DNA of 64,000 nucleotides from Polynucleobacter sp. MWH-UH2A. Lineage in GTDB: Bacteria > Pseudomonadota > Gammaproteobacteria > Burkholderiales > Burkholderiaceae. Position 1 is the first letter of the stretch. Each line of letters begins with the position of its first letter. The position numbers were made by a program, and so were the translations under genes. The notes under the pieces are model-generated. The model did not search any database and was not told the origin of the DNA. It saw only the letters and a program-made list of their open reading frames with translations. Positions 50,805 to 62,613 of the stretch are shown here, in pieces. The stretch is taken from contig NZ_CP061321.1 of assembly GCF_018687195.1 (NCBI RefSeq), positions 620,001 through 684,000 on the forward strand, written 5' to 3'.

Positions 50805-53800
50805 ATGGCTTCACCCCGTTTTGTACATCTTCGCGTTCATTCTGAGTTTTCCATTACGGATGGGACGGTGCGCATCGATGACGCGGTGTCTGCAGCAGTT
50901 AAAGATGAGATGGGCGCTCTGGCCATTACCGATCTCAGCAATTTATTTGGTCTGGTCCGTTTTTATACTGCTGCACGCTCTGGGGGTATTAAGCCCATCG
51001 CGGGTGCGGATGTGTGGGTAAGTAACCCACAAGATCCCGATCAGCCTCATCGATTACTCTTGCTGGTACAAAACCATTCTGGCTACTTAAATCTATGCCA
51101 ACTTTTATCCAGGGCGTCCTTAGATAACCAAAATCGAGGCCGCGCTGAAATTGATTTGTCATGGTTTAGTGATCCTGCTGCAAAGGCAGAAGATAAGAAT
51201 GCGAAGAAAACCTTGGCTTATGGATTGATTGCGCTGTCTGGTGCACGCATGGGTGAAGTGGGCAAAACTTTGCTAGCGGGGCAAGAAGAGCAGGCTAAAA
51301 AAGCGATTAAGCGCTTTGAAAAAATATTCCCCAACGCCTTTTATATGGAAGTGCAACGTGGCGGGCACCCACAAGATGAAAGGCAACTGCAACTAGCCTG
51401 TCATTTAGCCAATCAGTTGGATTTGCCGGTCGTGGCGACACACCCAGTGCAATTTATGCAAAAGAGCGATTTCATAGCACATGAAGCGCGGGTCTGTATT
51501 GCTGAGGGTGAGTTACTGGGCAATCCACGTCGTCAGAAGAAATTCAATGAAGAACAGTATTTCTTGACGCAAGAAGAAATGGAAAAGCGTTTCGCAGATT
51601 TGCCAGTCGCATTGGCGAATTCTGTAGAGATTGCGAAACGCTGTAATTTATCGCTGGTCTTGGGTCAGCCACGTTTGCCAGATTTTCCAACGCCACCCAG
51701 TATTACTCTTGATGAATATCTCTTGACGCAATCTGAGGCTGGTCTTGAGCGTCATATGGAACGTAACTTCCCTGATCCAGAAGAGCGTGCCAAAGAAATG
51801 CCACGCTATCGTGAGCGACTTGTGTTTGAGGCGAAGACGATTTCGCAAATGGGTTTCCCCGGCTACTTCCTGATTGTGGCGGACTTCATTAACTGGGCAA
51901 AAAATAATGGCGTACCAGTAGGACCTGGCCGCGGTTCTGGTGCGGGATCCTTGGTGGCGTACTCATTGGGTATTACCGATCTCGATCCACTGCGTTACAA
52001 CTTACTCTTCGAACGCTTCCTTAATCCTGAACGCGTATCCATGCCTGACTTTGATATCGACTTCTGCCAGCATGGGCGCGATCGCGTTATTCAGTATGTG
52101 AAAGACAAGTACGGCAAGGACGCGGTGAGTCAGATTGCGACCTTCGGTACGATGGCGGCACGCGCGGCGATTCGAGATGTAGGGCGCGTCTTAGAGCAAG
52201 GCTATAACTTCGTTGATGGCATTGCTAAGCTAGTTCCAAATAAGCCTGGTCAATACATGACGATTGACATGGCGAAGAAGGAAGAGAAGCAATTAGCCGA
52301 ACGCGAAAAGAATGAGGATGAAGTTCGTCAACTTCTATCGCTAGCAGAACAATTGGAAGGCATGACCCGTAACGTGGGTATGCATGCGGGTGGTGTGTTG
52401 ATTGCGCCTGGACGCTTGACCGATTTTTGCCCACTCTATACACAAGAAACCAAAGATCAAGACAGTAGCTCTGTCATTAGTCAGTTTGATAAAGATGATG
52501 TTGAAGCCATAGGCTTGGTGAAGTTCGACTTCTTGGGATTAACCACGCTGACCATCTTGGCAGCAGCAGAGCGTTGGATTAAAGCTTTGCATGCAGATCG
52601 CAAGGATTGGAGTATTAGCGACATCCCGCTCGATGATGAGAAGGCTTTTGAGGTTTTAAAAAGAGCGAATACTGTCGCCGTGTTCCAGCTTGAAAGCCGC
52701 GGCATGCAAGGCATGCTACGTGAGGCTAAGCCAGACCGCTTTGAAGATATTATTGCTTTGGTAGCACTCTATCGTCCGGGTCCAATGGATTTGATCCCAG
52801 ACTTTATTGAGCGTAAGCATGGTCGTCAAAAGGTAGAGTATCCAGATCCTCGGATTGAGCCTGTTTTGCGTGAGACTTACGGCATCATGGTCTACCAAGA
52901 GCAGGTGATGCAGATGGCGCAGACGATTGGTGGCTACTCGCTTGGTGGCGCCGATATGTTACGTCGTGCGATGGGCAAGAAAAAGCCAGAAGAAATGGCT
53001 CAACATCGCAAGATCTTTAGTGATGGTGCAAAAGCAGGTGGTATCTCTGAAGCCAAGGCGAATGAGATTTATGACTTGATGGAGCGTTTTGCAGGCTATG
53101 GATTTAATAAATCCCACGCTGCTGCTTATGCGCTATTGGCTTACCAAACTGCTTGGTTAAAAGCCTACTACCCAGCCGAATTTATGGCAGCCAACTTATC
53201 GCTAGCAATGGATGACACCGATAAGGTGAAGATTCTGTATGACGATTGCTTGGCAAACCAAATTCGGGTGTTCTCACCGGATATCAATACCGGGATTTAT
53301 GAGTTCACGCCACTACGTGCGCCTGATGCCGCCCCAGATTCGCCGATTAACCATATTCGTTATGGTTTGGGAGCGGTGAGGGGTACAGGTGAAGCAGCGA
53401 TTGAAGCTATCGTTAAAGCACGTGAAACGGGTGGCTCATTTAAGGACTTATTTGATTTTTGTGCTCGTGTAGATCGTAGGCAAGTAAACCGTAGAGCGAT
53501 CGAAGCCCTCATGCGTGCTGGTGCTTTTGATAGTTTGTATCGTGATCAGGTTCCTGCTGGCGGAAACCTCTATGACATTCGTTCAACATTATTGGCTTCA
53601 TTGGCCAGAGCGATTGAGGCAGCTGAACAGGCTGAAGCTTCAATTCATCAAGTGAGTTTGTTTGAGGTAGCTGGTGAAGATCATCGCCACCTTCCCGAGT
53701 TGGTGCGCGAGCCGATTTGGTCTGAGAAGAAGCGACTCCAGGAAGAAAAAACCGCTTTAGGCTTATGTCTCACGGGCCATATGTTTGACGCCTATCGTGA

Positions 53801-54422
53801 AGAGACGTCTCATTTCATTCGCCAGTCATTGGCTAAAGTTACTGAAGGTAAAGATCAATTGATTGCCGGCATTATTACTTCCGCTCGCATGTTAACTGGT
53901 CAGCGTGGCCGCATGATGATCGCAACCATTGATGATGGAACGGCTGCCTTAGAGATCACCTTGTATAGTGAAGTGTATGAGCCGAACCGCTCTTGGCTTA
54001 AAGAAGATGAGTTGTTGATTGCCAAAGTGAACGTCACACCCGATAAGTTCTCAGGTGGTATGCGCATTGTTTCTGAAGCAGTCATGGATATCACAGGCGC
54101 ACGGATGCGATTTGCGCGCAATGTTCATGTCAATCTGGATCCTGCGGTCGATGTACGCATGTTGCGCAACCAAATTGGCCCATACTTGATGTCTAACCGT
54201 ACGCGCGATCCAAAATTAGGCGCTCCAGGAGCAGTTAGTCCTAATGCTAATGATGGCGTCAAAGGTTTGATGCTGACTGCTGCGGTGACAACTAGCGGAG
54301 GCGCTTGCTTGGTACAGTTTCCGGAAGAGATGCGCATCTATCCTGATGATGCCTGCTTGCATAGCCTCAATCAATTATTAGGCGTCAAACAAAAAGACCC
54401 TGTTCAGGTTCAGTATCACTGA
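50805..54422 (+). CDS. dnaE: DNA polymerase III alpha subunit
   Basis: 1205 residues. An N-terminal PHP domain ([19 protein letters not shown]), the palm with [24 protein letters not shown] and the catalytic aspartates in MPDFDIDFC, fingers with [18 protein letters not shown], and a C-terminal helix-hairpin-helix and OB fold with [14 protein letters not shown]. It is slightly longer than the E. coli enzyme (1160). The PHP residues are not fully intact by eye. This is the replicative polymerase. It overlaps no gene, but its start is 3 bp from gluQ. Confidence 0.97.
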   Translation: MASPRFVHLRVHSEFSITDGTVRIDDAVSAAVKDEMGALAITDLSNLFGLVRFYTAARSGGIKPIAGADVWVSNPQDPDQPHRLLLLVQNHSGYLNLCQLLSRASLDNQNRGRAEIDLSWFSDPAAKAEDKNAKKTLAYGLIALSGARMGEVGKTLLAGQEEQAKKAIKRFEKIFPNAFYMEVQRGGHPQDERQLQLACHLANQLDLPVVATHPVQFMQKSDFIAHEARVCIAEGELLGNPRRQKKFNEEQYFLTQEEMEKRFADLPVALANSVEIAKRCNLSLVLGQPRLPDFPTPPSITLDEYLLTQSEAGLERHMERNFPDPEERAKEMPRYRERLVFEAKTISQMGFPGYFLIVADFINWAKNNGVPVGPGRGSGAGSLVAYSLGITDLDPLRYNLLFERFLNPERVSMPDFDIDFCQHGRDRVIQYVKDKYGKDAVSQIATFGTMAARAAIRDVGRVLEQGYNFVDGIAKLVPNKPGQYMTIDMAKKEEKQLAEREKNEDEVRQLLSLAEQLEGMTRNVGMHAGGVLIAPGRLTDFCPLYTQETKDQDSSSVISQFDKDDVEAIGLVKFDFLGLTTLTILAAAERWIKALHADRKDWSISDIPLDDEKAFEVLKRANTVAVFQLESRGMQGMLREAKPDRFEDIIALVALYRPGPMDLIPDFIERKHGRQKVEYPDPRIEPVLRETYGIMVYQEQVMQMAQTIGGYSLGGADMLRRAMGKKKPEEMAQHRKIFSDGAKAGGISEAKANEIYDLMERFAGYGFNKSHAAAYALLAYQTAWLKAYYPAEFMAANLSLAMDDTDKVKILYDDCLANQIRVFSPDINTGIYEFTPLRAPDAAPDSPINHIRYGLGAVRGTGEAAIEAIVKARETGGSFKDLFDFCARVDRRQVNRRAIEALMRAGAFDSLYRDQVPAGGNLYDIRSTLLASLARAIEAAEQAEASIHQVSLFEVAGEDHRHLPELVREPIWSEKKRLQEEKTALGLCLTGHMFDAYREETSHFIRQSLAKVTEGKDQLIAGIITSARMLTGQRGRMMIATIDDGTAALEITLYSEVYEPNRSWLKEDELLIAKVNVTPDKFSGGMRIVSEAVMDITGARMRFARNVHVNLDPAVDVRMLRNQIGPYLMSNRTRDPKLGAPGAVSPNANDGVKGLMLTAAVTTSGGACLVQFPEEMRIYPDDACLHSLNQLLGVKQKDPVQVQYH

Positions 54423-54434
54423 TACCGAACTACT

Positions 54435-55580
54435 TTAGCCTAAGATTTTTTCCACCTCAGCAATCACTTGACTAGGTTCGAGCAGGTCAAGACATTCACT
54501 ATTGCTATCAGCGCGATCTAGACAACCTGCTTTACGACAAGGAGCGCATTCACCAGGGCCTTGCAAGATCGTAATATTGCCAACCGTTTGGGTGCGAGCG
54601 CGTAATTGATAGGGTTGTGTGCCAATAAAGCCATTGGGCCATGGACCAAAATTAGTGGGTGGCGTAGCGCCAAACAAGGTAATCGTTGGAATATTACAAG
54701 CTGCAGCTAGATGAGTAATGGAGGTATCCACCCCGATATACAGCACTGCATTTCTGAGGAGGGCGCCAGCTTGGGGAATCGAGAGTTTTCCGGCGGTATC
54801 AATTACCTGAACGCGAACATCATCACTCAATAAGGCCAGAATATCTTGGTTGAGTTGCAAATCTTGTTTAGCGGGCGATGCACTGAGAACCACTTGAAGC
54901 CCGCGCTGAACTAAGTAAGTGATGAGCGCTTGCCAATGTGCAAGTGGCCAACGTTTGTAGGCTGTCAGTGGGCCGGGATGCAATACTACATAGGATTGTG
55001 TAAGTTGACTGGCAATCACAGGGGTTAATGCTTCTCCAACAGGCGGGGTGACATTGATGGGCTGTGAAAATAAATCCGATGGATCCTGAACGAATGCCTC
55101 AAGCAAACGCAATTTTTCCGTGATGACGTGTTGATTGAAATAATCGACTTCGACCGTGTGCATGGAAACAAACTTCTTCCATGTATTTTGTTTCTGGGTT
55201 TTATCTCCGGATGCGCTTTGCTTACCTTGAGGATGCCCTCCAAGGACACCAACCCTACGAAATGCCGCAACTAGACCATATAAATAGGCTCGATCACTAG
55301 GTTGAGTGACAAATGCCAGGTCATAGCGCTGAAAGAGTCGATTAAATAATGAGAGATATTCCGCTAAACCAGGACGATCCGATGTCCCAATGATTTGCGC
55401 AATATCCGGATTGCCCTTGAGCATATCCATCTTGCCCTTGTAGCCCAGAAAATGAAATTCCGCATCAGGCCAAAGCTCTCGTGCTTTACTAATCAATGGA
55501 GTGGTGACAAGTACATCGCCAATTTGCCGAGTGGCAATGAACAATACTTTTTTGGGCTTGAAGTTAGATAGGGACTTCAT
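54435..55580 (-). CDS. Glycosyltransferase family 9 (LPS heptosyltransferase-like)
   Basis: 381 residues from ATG 55580. N-terminal FIATRQIGDVLVTTPLI is the GT9 start (as in WaaC/F/Q). C-terminal VLHPGPLTAYKRWPLAHW, YIGVDTSITHLAAACNIPTITLFGATPP is the ADP-heptose binding part. The final CAPCRKAGCLDRADSNSECLDLL holds the family's cysteines. It adds a heptose-like sugar to LPS core. It is 9 bp downstream of a GT2 gene in a three-gene LPS unit. (Segments at residues 195-330.). Confidence 0.88.
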   Translation of the reverse strand: MKSLSNFKPKKVLFIATRQIGDVLVTTPLISKARELWPDAEFHFLGYKGKMDMLKGNPDIAQIIGTSDRPGLAEYLSLFNRLFQRYDLAFVTQPSDRAYLYGLVAAFRRVGVLGGHPQGKQSASGDKTQKQNTWKKFVSMHTVEVDYFNQHVITEKLRLLEAFVQDPSDLFSQPINVTPPVGEALTPVIASQLTQSYVVLHPGPLTAYKRWPLAHWQALITYLVQRGLQVVLSASPAKQDLQLNQDILALLSDDVRVQVIDTAGKLSIPQAGALLRNAVLYIGVDTSITHLAAACNIPTITLFGATPPTNFGPWPNGFIGTQPYQLRARTQTVGNITILQGPGECAPCRKAGCLDRADSNSECLDLLEPSQVIAEVEKILG

Positions 55581-55591
55581 CACAGATTTTT

Positions 55592-56380
55592 TCAGAGAGC
55601 CTTAGCAAGAATTTTTTCACGAACACGACGGGCATTCTCGGCAGCATTGCTTTGATCATGTATTTTATGGAAGAGATGCAGTACTTCCGTTGCCCATGAA
55701 CCTGACTTCCGTTTGATGTGATGATGCTGCAAACGGAAAACAAAATCGGCATCTTCATGACCCCAACCAGTCATGGTTTCATCAAAGCCATTGATCGCTT
55801 GTGCATCGGCTTTCCAGCAAGCCATATTGCACCCTTTAATACGGCGCCACACAAACTTTTTATAAACACGCCAAGACCCATCCCCCAACTTGATTTTGAG
55901 GGGCCAATATTTATTGATTTGACCAGTCAACCGATATTTCAGGAGATTAGACTTGAATAGTCTGTAGTCCCACTTGCCCCTTTTGCTAGATGCAGTCAGC
56001 TCTTGCGTTAATTGCTCGTTCAATAAAACGCGACTGCCTGTGACTAAGAACCCTGTTTGCGAAAGGGCGCGATGTTGCGCTACGAAGTCCGGTTGAACAA
56101 TGCAGTCCCCATCTAGGAACACTAAGTAATCTCCTTTGGCATGCTCAATTGCTTGATTCAGAATTTTGGTTTTACGAAAACCCCGGTCCTCTTGCCACAG
56201 ATGGGTGATTGGAAGAGAGGTTTGCGCTTTAAACGCATCGATAAGATCTTTGGTGCTGTTGGTAGAGCCATCATCAGCAATGATGATTTCAAAATCCCGA
56301 TCGGTTTGAGTCTCTAATGATTCAAGGCAGAGCTTTAGCGCTTGTGGCCAGTTGTAAGTGGCCAACAAAATCGAAATCAT
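55592..56380 (-). CDS. Glycosyltransferase family 2
   Basis: 262 residues. A GT-A fold with [34 protein letters not shown], and DGDCIVQPDF (the metal-binding D-x-D), followed by GCNMACWKADAQAINGFDE and GWGHEDADF typical of the GT7-like C-half. It is probably a cytoplasmic LPS or O-antigen sugar transferase. Its 5' end overlaps the next gene's stop by 4 bp. Confidence 0.88.
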   Translation of the reverse strand: MISILLATYNWPQALKLCLESLETQTDRDFEIIIADDGSTNSTKDLIDAFKAQTSLPITHLWQEDRGFRKTKILNQAIEHAKGDYLVFLDGDCIVQPDFVAQHRALSQTGFLVTGSRVLLNEQLTQELTASSKRGKWDYRLFKSNLLKYRLTGQINKYWPLKIKLGDGSWRVYKKFVWRRIKGCNMACWKADAQAINGFDETMTGWGHEDADFVFRLQHHHIKRKSGSWATEVLHLFHKIHDQSNAAENARRVREKILAKAL

Positions 56381-57138
56381 TTACGCGCTTCCTGATTCAG
56401 ATGCCAAAGCTTGATATAGCGGTAGTAGGTGCCTTGACCATTTGAAATGGCCAAGGCAAATCCCTGACTGCCGTCCAAGAATCCGGCACGAATGAAGTAG
56501 GTACGTATGAAAGCCCAGGCGCCATGCAAGACCGCCTTTAAGGGGTTGCTGGTTTTGCCTTTGGCAAATGCTTGTTCAGCAGAGGCGGTCGAGTAGCGAT
56601 CCAGCTTTTGTAAAACTTGGGAGTAATTCATAAAGCTGTAATGCAGCATGGGGTTTTCTAATTTGGCGACTGGGCCATTCGGAATAAGTCTCTCATGTAC
56701 TAAATCGTCTGAAAAGCGAGCGCTTCCTCGCTTAAATAAGCGGTCAACATAGTCAGGCGACCATCCGGAGTGGCGAATGAACCGACCGCAATACCAAGAC
56801 AGTCTGGGGATGGCAAAGCAATCCACATGGGCGCTGTGGTGGATGGCAGTCAAAATTTCAGATCTCAGGGCAGGGGTAAGGCGCTCATCCGCATCTAAAG
56901 AGAGCACCCAGTCGCCTGTAGCAAGGTCCAAGGCACGGTTCTTTTGGGGGCCAAAACCTGGCCAATCCGGGGGTTGGGCAATGCTTGCGCCATATTTTTG
57001 GGCAATTTCTAGGGTGCGATCAGTGCTATTGGTGTCGACCACCACAATCTGCTCGGCAATTCCATCTAAAGAGGCTAGACAGTCCTCTAAATTGGCCTCT
57101 TCGTTGCGGGTGATGAGTATGACGGATAAGGTGGGCAT
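56377..57138 (-). CDS. Glycosyltransferase family 2, LPS core (WaaE/KdtX-like)
   Basis: 253 residues. [55 protein letters not shown] and DERLTP give the WaaE/KdtX pattern, a beta-1,4-glucosyltransferase acting on core heptose in known cases. [19 protein letters not shown] is also typical. It heads the LPS unit and is divergent from msbA (10 bp between the start codons), which flips lipid A core: a sensible pairing. Confidence 0.87.
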   Translation of the reverse strand: MPTLSVILITRNEEANLEDCLASLDGIAEQIVVVDTNSTDRTLEIAQKYGASIAQPPDWPGFGPQKNRALDLATGDWVLSLDADERLTPALRSEILTAIHHSAHVDCFAIPRLSWYCGRFIRHSGWSPDYVDRLFKRGSARFSDDLVHERLIPNGPVAKLENPMLHYSFMNYSQVLQKLDRYSTASAEQAFAKGKTSNPLKAVLHGAWAFIRTYFIRAGFLDGSQGFALAISNGQGTYYRYIKLWHLNQEARK

Positions 57139-57148
57139 AATTCATTAT

Positions 57149-58912
57149 ATGAATGCTCAAGACCGTACCGCACTAAATCGCTTAATTACCTATCTAAAAC
57201 CCCATATTGGGCTGATTGTGGGCTCCCTATTGGCTATGGCAGTGGTCGCTGCTGCCGAGACATCCATACCCGCTCTGATGAAGCCCTTGTTGGACCGTGG
57301 CTTCACTGGACAGCTCAACACCAAGCTTTGGCAAGTGCCTGTGTTTTTGGTTGGCTTGGCTTTGGTGCGCAGTTTGGCGCAATTCTTATCAAACTACTTG
57401 TTGACTCGCGTGATCAATGCTGTGCTCCTAAAACTCCGTGAGCAAATGTTCCAGACATTGCTTCATGCCAGCACAACATTCTTTCAGAAAAATTCTGCAT
57501 CGAGCTTAATTAATGCTGTGGTGTTTGAAGTCAATAATGTGCTGTCAATTATGGGTGGCATGTTAATTAGTCTCGTGCGTGACTCATTAACGGTGGTCGG
57601 TTTAATGGGCTACCTAATTTATTTAAACTGGAAATTGACTCTCGTTGTTCTATTCATCTTTCCTGTGATTGCATTCATCATGAGCAAGATTAATCGACGT
57701 TTGAGATCACTCAATCGTGAACAACAAAATTTAACCAGTGAGTTGGCGTATATCGTTGAAGAGTCTGCTGCAGGTTACAAAATTGTGAAGGTACATGGAG
57801 CTCACGAGTATGAGATGAATCGCTTTATGCAAAAGGCGGAGCGTTTGCGTCAATTTGCTCTGAAGTCTGCAGTCGCAGGGGGTTTAAATCAACCGATTAC
57901 CCAGTTAATTGCATCAATGGCCTTATCAATCGTATTGGTGATTGCCTTGATGCAGTCGGCCACAGAAGGTACTACCGTTGGTGGATTCGCTGCTTTTATT
58001 ACGGCAATGATGCTAGTGATTTCCCCCTTAAAGCATTTGGCAGATATCAATCAGCCATTGCAGCGCGGACTGACTGCGGCTGAAATGATATTTGGTCTAA
58101 TGGATCAGCCATTTGAAGAGGCTGAAGAGCGTCGCCTGAATATGCAATCTTTGGATAAGGCTAAAGGCGCAATTCGATTTGAGAATGTTGGTTTCTCTTA
58201 TCAGCAAGAGCAAGGTCGCAAAGATGCACTCAGCAACATTAATTTAAATATCAAGCCTGGTGAAATCGTCGCCTTCGTTGGACCTTCAGGTGGTGGTAAG
58301 TCGACCTTAGTCAATTTATTACCTCGATTCTTCAGGCCTACTAGCGGGCATATTTATTTGGACGATCATCCTTTAGAAGATATTGTGCTTGCCGATGTCA
58401 GAAAACAAATGGCATTTGTAAGTCAGGATGTGATTTTGTTTAATGACACGATTGCGGCTAACGTAGCTTACGGTGCTACTAGCGAAAAGGGCATTGATCG
58501 TGGACGCGTGATGGAAGCTTTGGAAGCTGCCAATCTGAGTGCCATGATTCGTGAGCTTCCAGACGGTATTGATTCCTTGGTGGGGGATAACGGCAACCGC
58601 TTATCTGGCGGACAACGCCAGCGCCTAGCCATTGCTAGAGCAATCTATAAAAATGCGCCTATATTGATTTTGGATGAAGCTACTTCAGCCCTGGATTCAG
58701 AGTCAGAGCGTCAGGTGCAAGATGCTTTGGAGCGCCTCATGGCGGGTAGAACCACTTTGGTAATTGCGCATCGCTTATCCACGATTGAGCATGCAGATCG
58801 TATTGTGGTGCTTGAGCATGGCCGCATTGTTGAGAATGGCTCGCACGAAGAGTTGATCAAGCAAGACGGCTTATATGCCAATCTTCATCGCATTCAGTTT
58901 GCGAACGCTTAA
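57149..58912 (+). CDS. msbA: Lipid A export permease/ATP-binding protein MsbA
   Basis: 587 residues from ATG 57149, with six membrane helices (about 15-320) and an ABC domain. Walker A is [10 protein letters not shown], the signature is LSGGQRQR, Walker B is [16 protein letters not shown] and the switch is AHRLSTIE. It flips lipid A-core across the inner membrane as a homodimer. The preceding in-frame ORF extension is antisense to the glycosyltransferase and is not part of it. It meets rng tail to tail. Confidence 0.93.
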   Translation: MNAQDRTALNRLITYLKPHIGLIVGSLLAMAVVAAAETSIPALMKPLLDRGFTGQLNTKLWQVPVFLVGLALVRSLAQFLSNYLLTRVINAVLLKLREQMFQTLLHASTTFFQKNSASSLINAVVFEVNNVLSIMGGMLISLVRDSLTVVGLMGYLIYLNWKLTLVVLFIFPVIAFIMSKINRRLRSLNREQQNLTSELAYIVEESAAGYKIVKVHGAHEYEMNRFMQKAERLRQFALKSAVAGGLNQPITQLIASMALSIVLVIALMQSATEGTTVGGFAAFITAMMLVISPLKHLADINQPLQRGLTAAEMIFGLMDQPFEEAEERRLNMQSLDKAKGAIRFENVGFSYQQEQGRKDALSNINLNIKPGEIVAFVGPSGGGKSTLVNLLPRFFRPTSGHIYLDDHPLEDIVLADVRKQMAFVSQDVILFNDTIAANVAYGATSEKGIDRGRVMEALEAANLSAMIRELPDGIDSLVGDNGNRLSGGQRQRLAIARAIYKNAPILILDEATSALDSESERQVQDALERLMAGRTTLVIAHRLSTIEHADRIVVLEHGRIVENGSHEELIKQDGLYANLHRIQFANA

Positions 58913-58924
58913 TACGCCAAAGAA

Positions 58925-60388
58925 CTAACTAAGAACGATATCGTACTGTTCTTGGCGGAAGCTACCTTCTGCCTGCAAGGTGATGGGCTTGCCAATGAAG
59001 TCACCTAACTGCGCTAAAAATTGATTTTCTTCTTCCAGGAAGAGATCAATGACATCAGGTGCGGCAACGATCCTAAATTCGCGAGGATTAAATTGACGAT
59101 GCTCGCGCACAATTTCCCGCAAAATCTCATAACAGATAGTCTGCGCAGTTTTGATTTCTCCCTTACCGGTACAGGTGGGGCAAGGCTCGCAGGTGATATG
59201 GGCCAGTGATTCACGAGTGCGTTTGCGCGTCATCTCCACTAAGCCTAGGGCAGAGAAGTCGCTTACTGAGGTGCGGGCGTGATCTCTCTCAAGATTGCGT
59301 TTAAGTTCATTTAGCACCGCTTCTTGATGATCTTTGCTAATCATGTCAATGAAGTCGATGATGATGATGCCGCCAAGATTACGGAGACGCAGTTGACGGG
59401 CGATCGCTTGAGCAGCTTCAAGATTAGTTTTAAAGACAGTGTCATCTAAATTACGCGCACCAACATAGCTGCCCGTATTCACATCAATCGTTGTCATGGA
59501 CTCTGTTTGGTCAATCATGAGATAGCCGCCAGACTTGAGATCAACCCGACGACCAAGTGCCTTATTGATTTCAGCATCGACATCGAATAGATCAAAGAGG
59601 GCGCGTTCGCCACGATGCAAGGTAAGTTTGCCCAATAAGTTGGGCATGTACAGATTGGCAAAGCCTTTGAGTTTTTCAAAGTTCTCGGCAGAGTCCACCC
59701 GAATTTGCGTTGTTTCCTCACCGGCAACATCGCGTAGGACGCGCTCAGCAAGACTGAGGTCTTGGTATAGCAAGCTGGGGGCAGCCTTGTGCTTCATGGC
59801 CTCACGAATGCTTTCCCAAGTGGTTCTGAGGTAATGCATATCGTGCTGTAATTCAGTATCGGTAGCATCTTGAGCGCTGGTGCGGACGATAATCCCGCCT
59901 TTTTCGTCTTCGACCATCAAGCTCGCTAAGCGTGCTTTGATAGCTTCACGCTCCTCCGGTTGGTCAATGCGCTGAGAGACGCCAATATATTTCTCGGTAG
60001 CGACATCAGTACCTGCTGGAGGTAAATAAACTAGATTACGACCCGCAATACTTAATTGAGTGGTTAAGCGGGCACCCTTAGTACCAAGCGGATCTTTAAG
60101 GACCTGTACTAGCAGTGTCTGACCTTCAAACAATAACTTCTCAATTTGAGCCTGTGGATTGTTTTGGGTGATATCCGCCACATGCATAAATGCAGTGCGC
60201 TCAAGACCAATTTCAATAAAGGCAGATTGCATGCCTGGTAGAACTCGGACAACCTTTGCGAGGTAGATATTGCCAACAATACCTCGCTGACGGGTACGCT
60301 CAATCTGCAGCTCTTGAACTGCGCCTTGTTGAATTAAGGCAACGCGCGTTTCTTGCGGGGTGATATTAATCAGAATTTCTTCATTCAT
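58925..60388 (-). CDS. rng: Ribonuclease G
   Basis: 487 residues, the RNase G length. An S1 domain at the N-terminus (GNIYLAKVVRVLPGMQSAFIEIG), the RNase E/G core with the catalytic Mg aspartates in DVNTGSYVG and IIIDFIDM, and the zinc-link CPTCTGKGE. It matures 16S rRNA 5' ends and decays mRNA. Its start overlaps the maf stop by 4 bp. No RNase E scaffold extension is present. Confidence 0.95.
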   Translation of the reverse strand: MNEEILINITPQETRVALIQQGAVQELQIERTRQRGIVGNIYLAKVVRVLPGMQSAFIEIGLERTAFMHVADITQNNPQAQIEKLLFEGQTLLVQVLKDPLGTKGARLTTQLSIAGRNLVYLPPAGTDVATEKYIGVSQRIDQPEEREAIKARLASLMVEDEKGGIIVRTSAQDATDTELQHDMHYLRTTWESIREAMKHKAAPSLLYQDLSLAERVLRDVAGEETTQIRVDSAENFEKLKGFANLYMPNLLGKLTLHRGERALFDLFDVDAEINKALGRRVDLKSGGYLMIDQTESMTTIDVNTGSYVGARNLDDTVFKTNLEAAQAIARQLRLRNLGGIIIIDFIDMISKDHQEAVLNELKRNLERDHARTSVSDFSALGLVEMTRKRTRESLAHITCEPCPTCTGKGEIKTAQTICYEILREIVREHRQFNPREFRIVAAPDVIDLFLEEENQFLAQLGDFIGKPITLQAEGSFRQEQYDIVLS

Positions 60389-61008
60389 ATGCGGGTAATT
60401 CGCGCGTGATCTAGTAGTTGGGCGGTTTCGTAAAGCGGAAGCCCCATGATACCGCTATAACTCCCATTGATCTTGGAGATAAATGCGCCAGCACTGCCTT
60501 GGATGCCGTAGGCACCAGCCTTCCCAAAAGGCTCTTTGCTGGCGATATACGCATCAATTTGTTCTGTGGAAAGAGGGGTAAATTGCACCTCCGAAATCTG
60601 CACAACACAGTTTGGCGTATCTTCCGGTTTGCTCGTAAGGGCAACAGCCGTTAATACTTCATGAGTTTTGCCGCTTAGCATCTCTAGAATTCGGCGAGCA
60701 TCGTTTTCGTCAATGGGTTTCCCAAGAATTTCACCATCGGGACTATTGGGCAGGCTCACTGTAGTGTCAGCACACAGAATAGGTGCCCAGGGCAGACCGC
60801 TTTGTTTCCAACGTGCGAGTGCCAGTGATGCTTTGGCTAGTGTGACGCGTTTCACATAATCACTTGCTTTTTCTTGAGGTAAGGGGGTTTCAATACTTTC
60901 GACATCTTCACCGGCTACAGGAAGCAGCATTTCATAGCGCACGCCAATTTGCTTTAAAAGTTCTTGGCGTCTAGGACTCTGTGAGGCAAGATAAATAAAG
61001 TTGCTCAA
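60385..61008 (-). CDS. maf: Maf-family nucleotide pyrophosphatase
   Basis: About 207 residues starting at TTG 61008, five bases after the rlmH stop; the longer frame to 61056 would overlap rlmH heavily and lacks a normal start. IYLASQSPRRQELLKQIG, then CADTTVSL and GKPIDENDARRIL, are Maf signatures, and AYGIQGSAGAFISKINGSY closes it. Maf removes modified or dNTP/UTP nucleotides. It is one of the tightly packed genes from purD to rng. Confidence 0.9.
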   Translation of the reverse strand: MSNFIYLASQSPRRQELLKQIGVRYEMLLPVAGEDVESIETPLPQEKASDYVKRVTLAKASLALARWKQSGLPWAPILCADTTVSLPNSPDGEILGKPIDENDARRILEMLSGKTHEVLTAVALTSKPEDTPNCVVQISEVQFTPLSTEQIDAYIASKEPFGKAGAYGIQGSAGAFISKINGSYSGIMGLPLYETAQLLDHARITRI

Positions 61009-61012
61009 TTGC

Positions 61013-61456
61013 TCACTCGCGATGATAGGGATGGCCTTGCAGAATCGTCCAAGCACGATAGAGTTGCTCTACTAGCAACACTCTAGCCATTGCGTGGGGC
61101 AGTGTGAGGCTGGATAGTCTCCACATGGCTTGCGCATGACTCTTTAAGTCAGCGTCTAATCCATCAGCTCCGCCAATCAAAAAGGTAATATCAAAGCCTT
61201 CTTGGCGCCAATTGGCTAGTTGCGTTGCTAAGTTTTGCGTAGTCTGGTCTTTGCCACGCTCATCTAGCGCAATAACACGCGATCCTTTCGGAATCGCAGC
61301 CAGAATCTTTACGGCCTCTTTAGCTGGAGTTAAATCCGGTTTAATTTCTTTGATTTCAATACTGCAATCGGAGGGCATGCGTTTGATGTAATCCTGGGTT
61401 GCGGTAGCAACCCAGTCCGGCATTTTATGGCCAACGGAAACAATAGTTAAGCGCAT
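61013..61456 (-). CDS. rlmH: 23S rRNA pseudouridine-1915 N3-methyltransferase
   Basis: 147 residues, a trefoil-knot SPOUT methyltransferase. [27 protein letters not shown] and the C-terminal [21 protein letters not shown] with final HPYHRE are the full RlmH pattern. It methylates pseudouridine 1915 in mature 70S ribosomes. It follows rsfS by 14 bp, an arrangement common in proteobacteria. Confidence 0.96.
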   Translation of the reverse strand: MRLTIVSVGHKMPDWVATATQDYIKRMPSDCSIEIKEIKPDLTPAKEAVKILAAIPKGSRVIALDERGKDQTTQNLATQLANWRQEGFDITFLIGGADGLDADLKSHAQAMWRLSSLTLPHAMARVLLVEQLYRAWTILQGHPYHRE

Positions 61457-61470
61457 TGGCTAAGCGTGAA

Positions 61471-61857
61471 TTACTCTTCGTCGGGCTCGCTTGCTTTGGG
61501 GAGACCCTTATCGCCAGCCAATTTCACACGCACGGGCTTAGCACCCCACATACCTTCGAGTTGGTAGTAAGAGCGCAACATGGGCTGCAAAATATGCACC
61601 ACGATATCGCCGCAATCCACTAGCACCCACTCCCCAGTTTCTAGTCCTTCAATTGAAATGACTTCACCACCTTTGGCATTAACTTCTTCCTTAACAGACA
61701 TCGCTAAAGAACGGGTTTGGCGATTGCTAGAGCCGGTCGCAATGATGACGCGATCAAAGAGCTCGCTCAGTTTGCTGGTGTCATAGACGCGAATATCCTG
61801 CGCTTTAACATCTTCTAAAGCATCAATGATGACGCGTTGTAATTTTCGTAAATCCAT
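61471..61857 (-). CDS. rsfS: Ribosomal silencing factor RsfS
   Basis: 128 residues. VIDALEDVKAQDIRVYDT, then FDRVIIATGSSNRQTRSLA and WVLVDCGDIVVHILQP, are the family core. It binds uL14 and stops subunit joining in starvation. The acidic and basic tail (KASEPDEE) is variable. It lies between nadD and rlmH. Confidence 0.95.
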   Translation of the reverse strand: MDLRKLQRVIIDALEDVKAQDIRVYDTSKLSELFDRVIIATGSSNRQTRSLAMSVKEEVNAKGGEVISIEGLETGEWVLVDCGDIVVHILQPMLRSYYQLEGMWGAKPVRVKLAGDKGLPKASEPDEE

Positions 61858-61899
61858 AGTCGTATCGTTATTCTACTGTTGAGTGTGATCTTAGCTTGA

Positions 61900-62613
61900 T
61901 TACTGATACAAGCCCAGATTGTGAATAATGCTCAGGGTATGAGATGGAATGGCTTCAGCCTCAATCGAATTGCGAGCTGTTTTCAGCTGGTTTCTAAGGT
62001 TTGTCGAAGAAAGATCAACTGCTAGTGTCTCATCTATATAGATAAGGCCAAATGCTTGGTTTTCAAGAGCACTCGTTTCCATTGTTTGATGGGCATCGAG
62101 GAATTGCTTTACTGTGTGGTTTACTTCAGTATCACTATTTAACCCGAGATCGTGATGGGGTCTGCTGGCTACCGCAAAATTAACGTAATGAATGAGCTCT
62201 TGCCAAGAGTTCCAGCTCGGAAGCGCATTTAATGAATCGGCACCCATTAACCAAATGAGGCTAGCCTCAGCACCAAATCGCTCACGTAATGCTTTGACAG
62301 TGTCAATAGCGTAGCTTGGCCCCGCGCGATCAATTTCAATGCGGTCAATACCAATTTGAGTGGGGATCTTCAAATATAGAAATGCTCTGGCTAAATCAAT
62401 ACCAGCAGCCTCTGTTAGTTGATAGCGGATTTCAGCGGGGGTGATACCGCTGCCTTTTTGCCAGGGTTCACCGCTTGGGATCAACAACACAGTGTCGAGA
62501 TGCAAGAGTTTTGCAAAGTGGCTGGCAAGTTTTAAATGGCCTACATGGGGTGGGTCAAAGGTGCCACCCAAAATGCCTATACGTTTACGAGTGCTTGTGT
62601 TTGTAGTGCTCAA
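61900..62613 (-). CDS. nadD: Nicotinate-nucleotide adenylyltransferase
   Basis: About 237 residues. [15 protein letters not shown] is the nucleotidyltransferase start (H-x-G-H) and the end SSTNLRN matches the S-T-x-x-R motif. No ATG precedes the motif. TTG 62613 overlaps the hemF stop as TTGA; TTG 62622 is another option. It makes NaAD in NAD synthesis. Confidence 0.92.
   Translation of the reverse strand: MSTTNTSTRKRIGILGGTFDPPHVGHLKLASHFAKLLHLDTVLLIPSGEPWQKGSGITPAEIRYQLTEAAGIDLARAFLYLKIPTQIGIDRIEIDRAGPSYAIDTVKALRERFGAEASLIWLMGADSLNALPSWNSWQELIHYVNFAVASRPHHDLGLNSDTEVNHTVKQFLDAHQTMETSALENQAFGLIYIDETLAVDLSSTNLRNQLKTARNSIEAEAIPSHTLSIIHNLGLYQ

Noticed and set aside
56777..57148. N-terminal extension of MsbA by 124 residues
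   Set aside because: It is antisense to the WaaE-like gene. The conserved MsbA start is ATG 57149.
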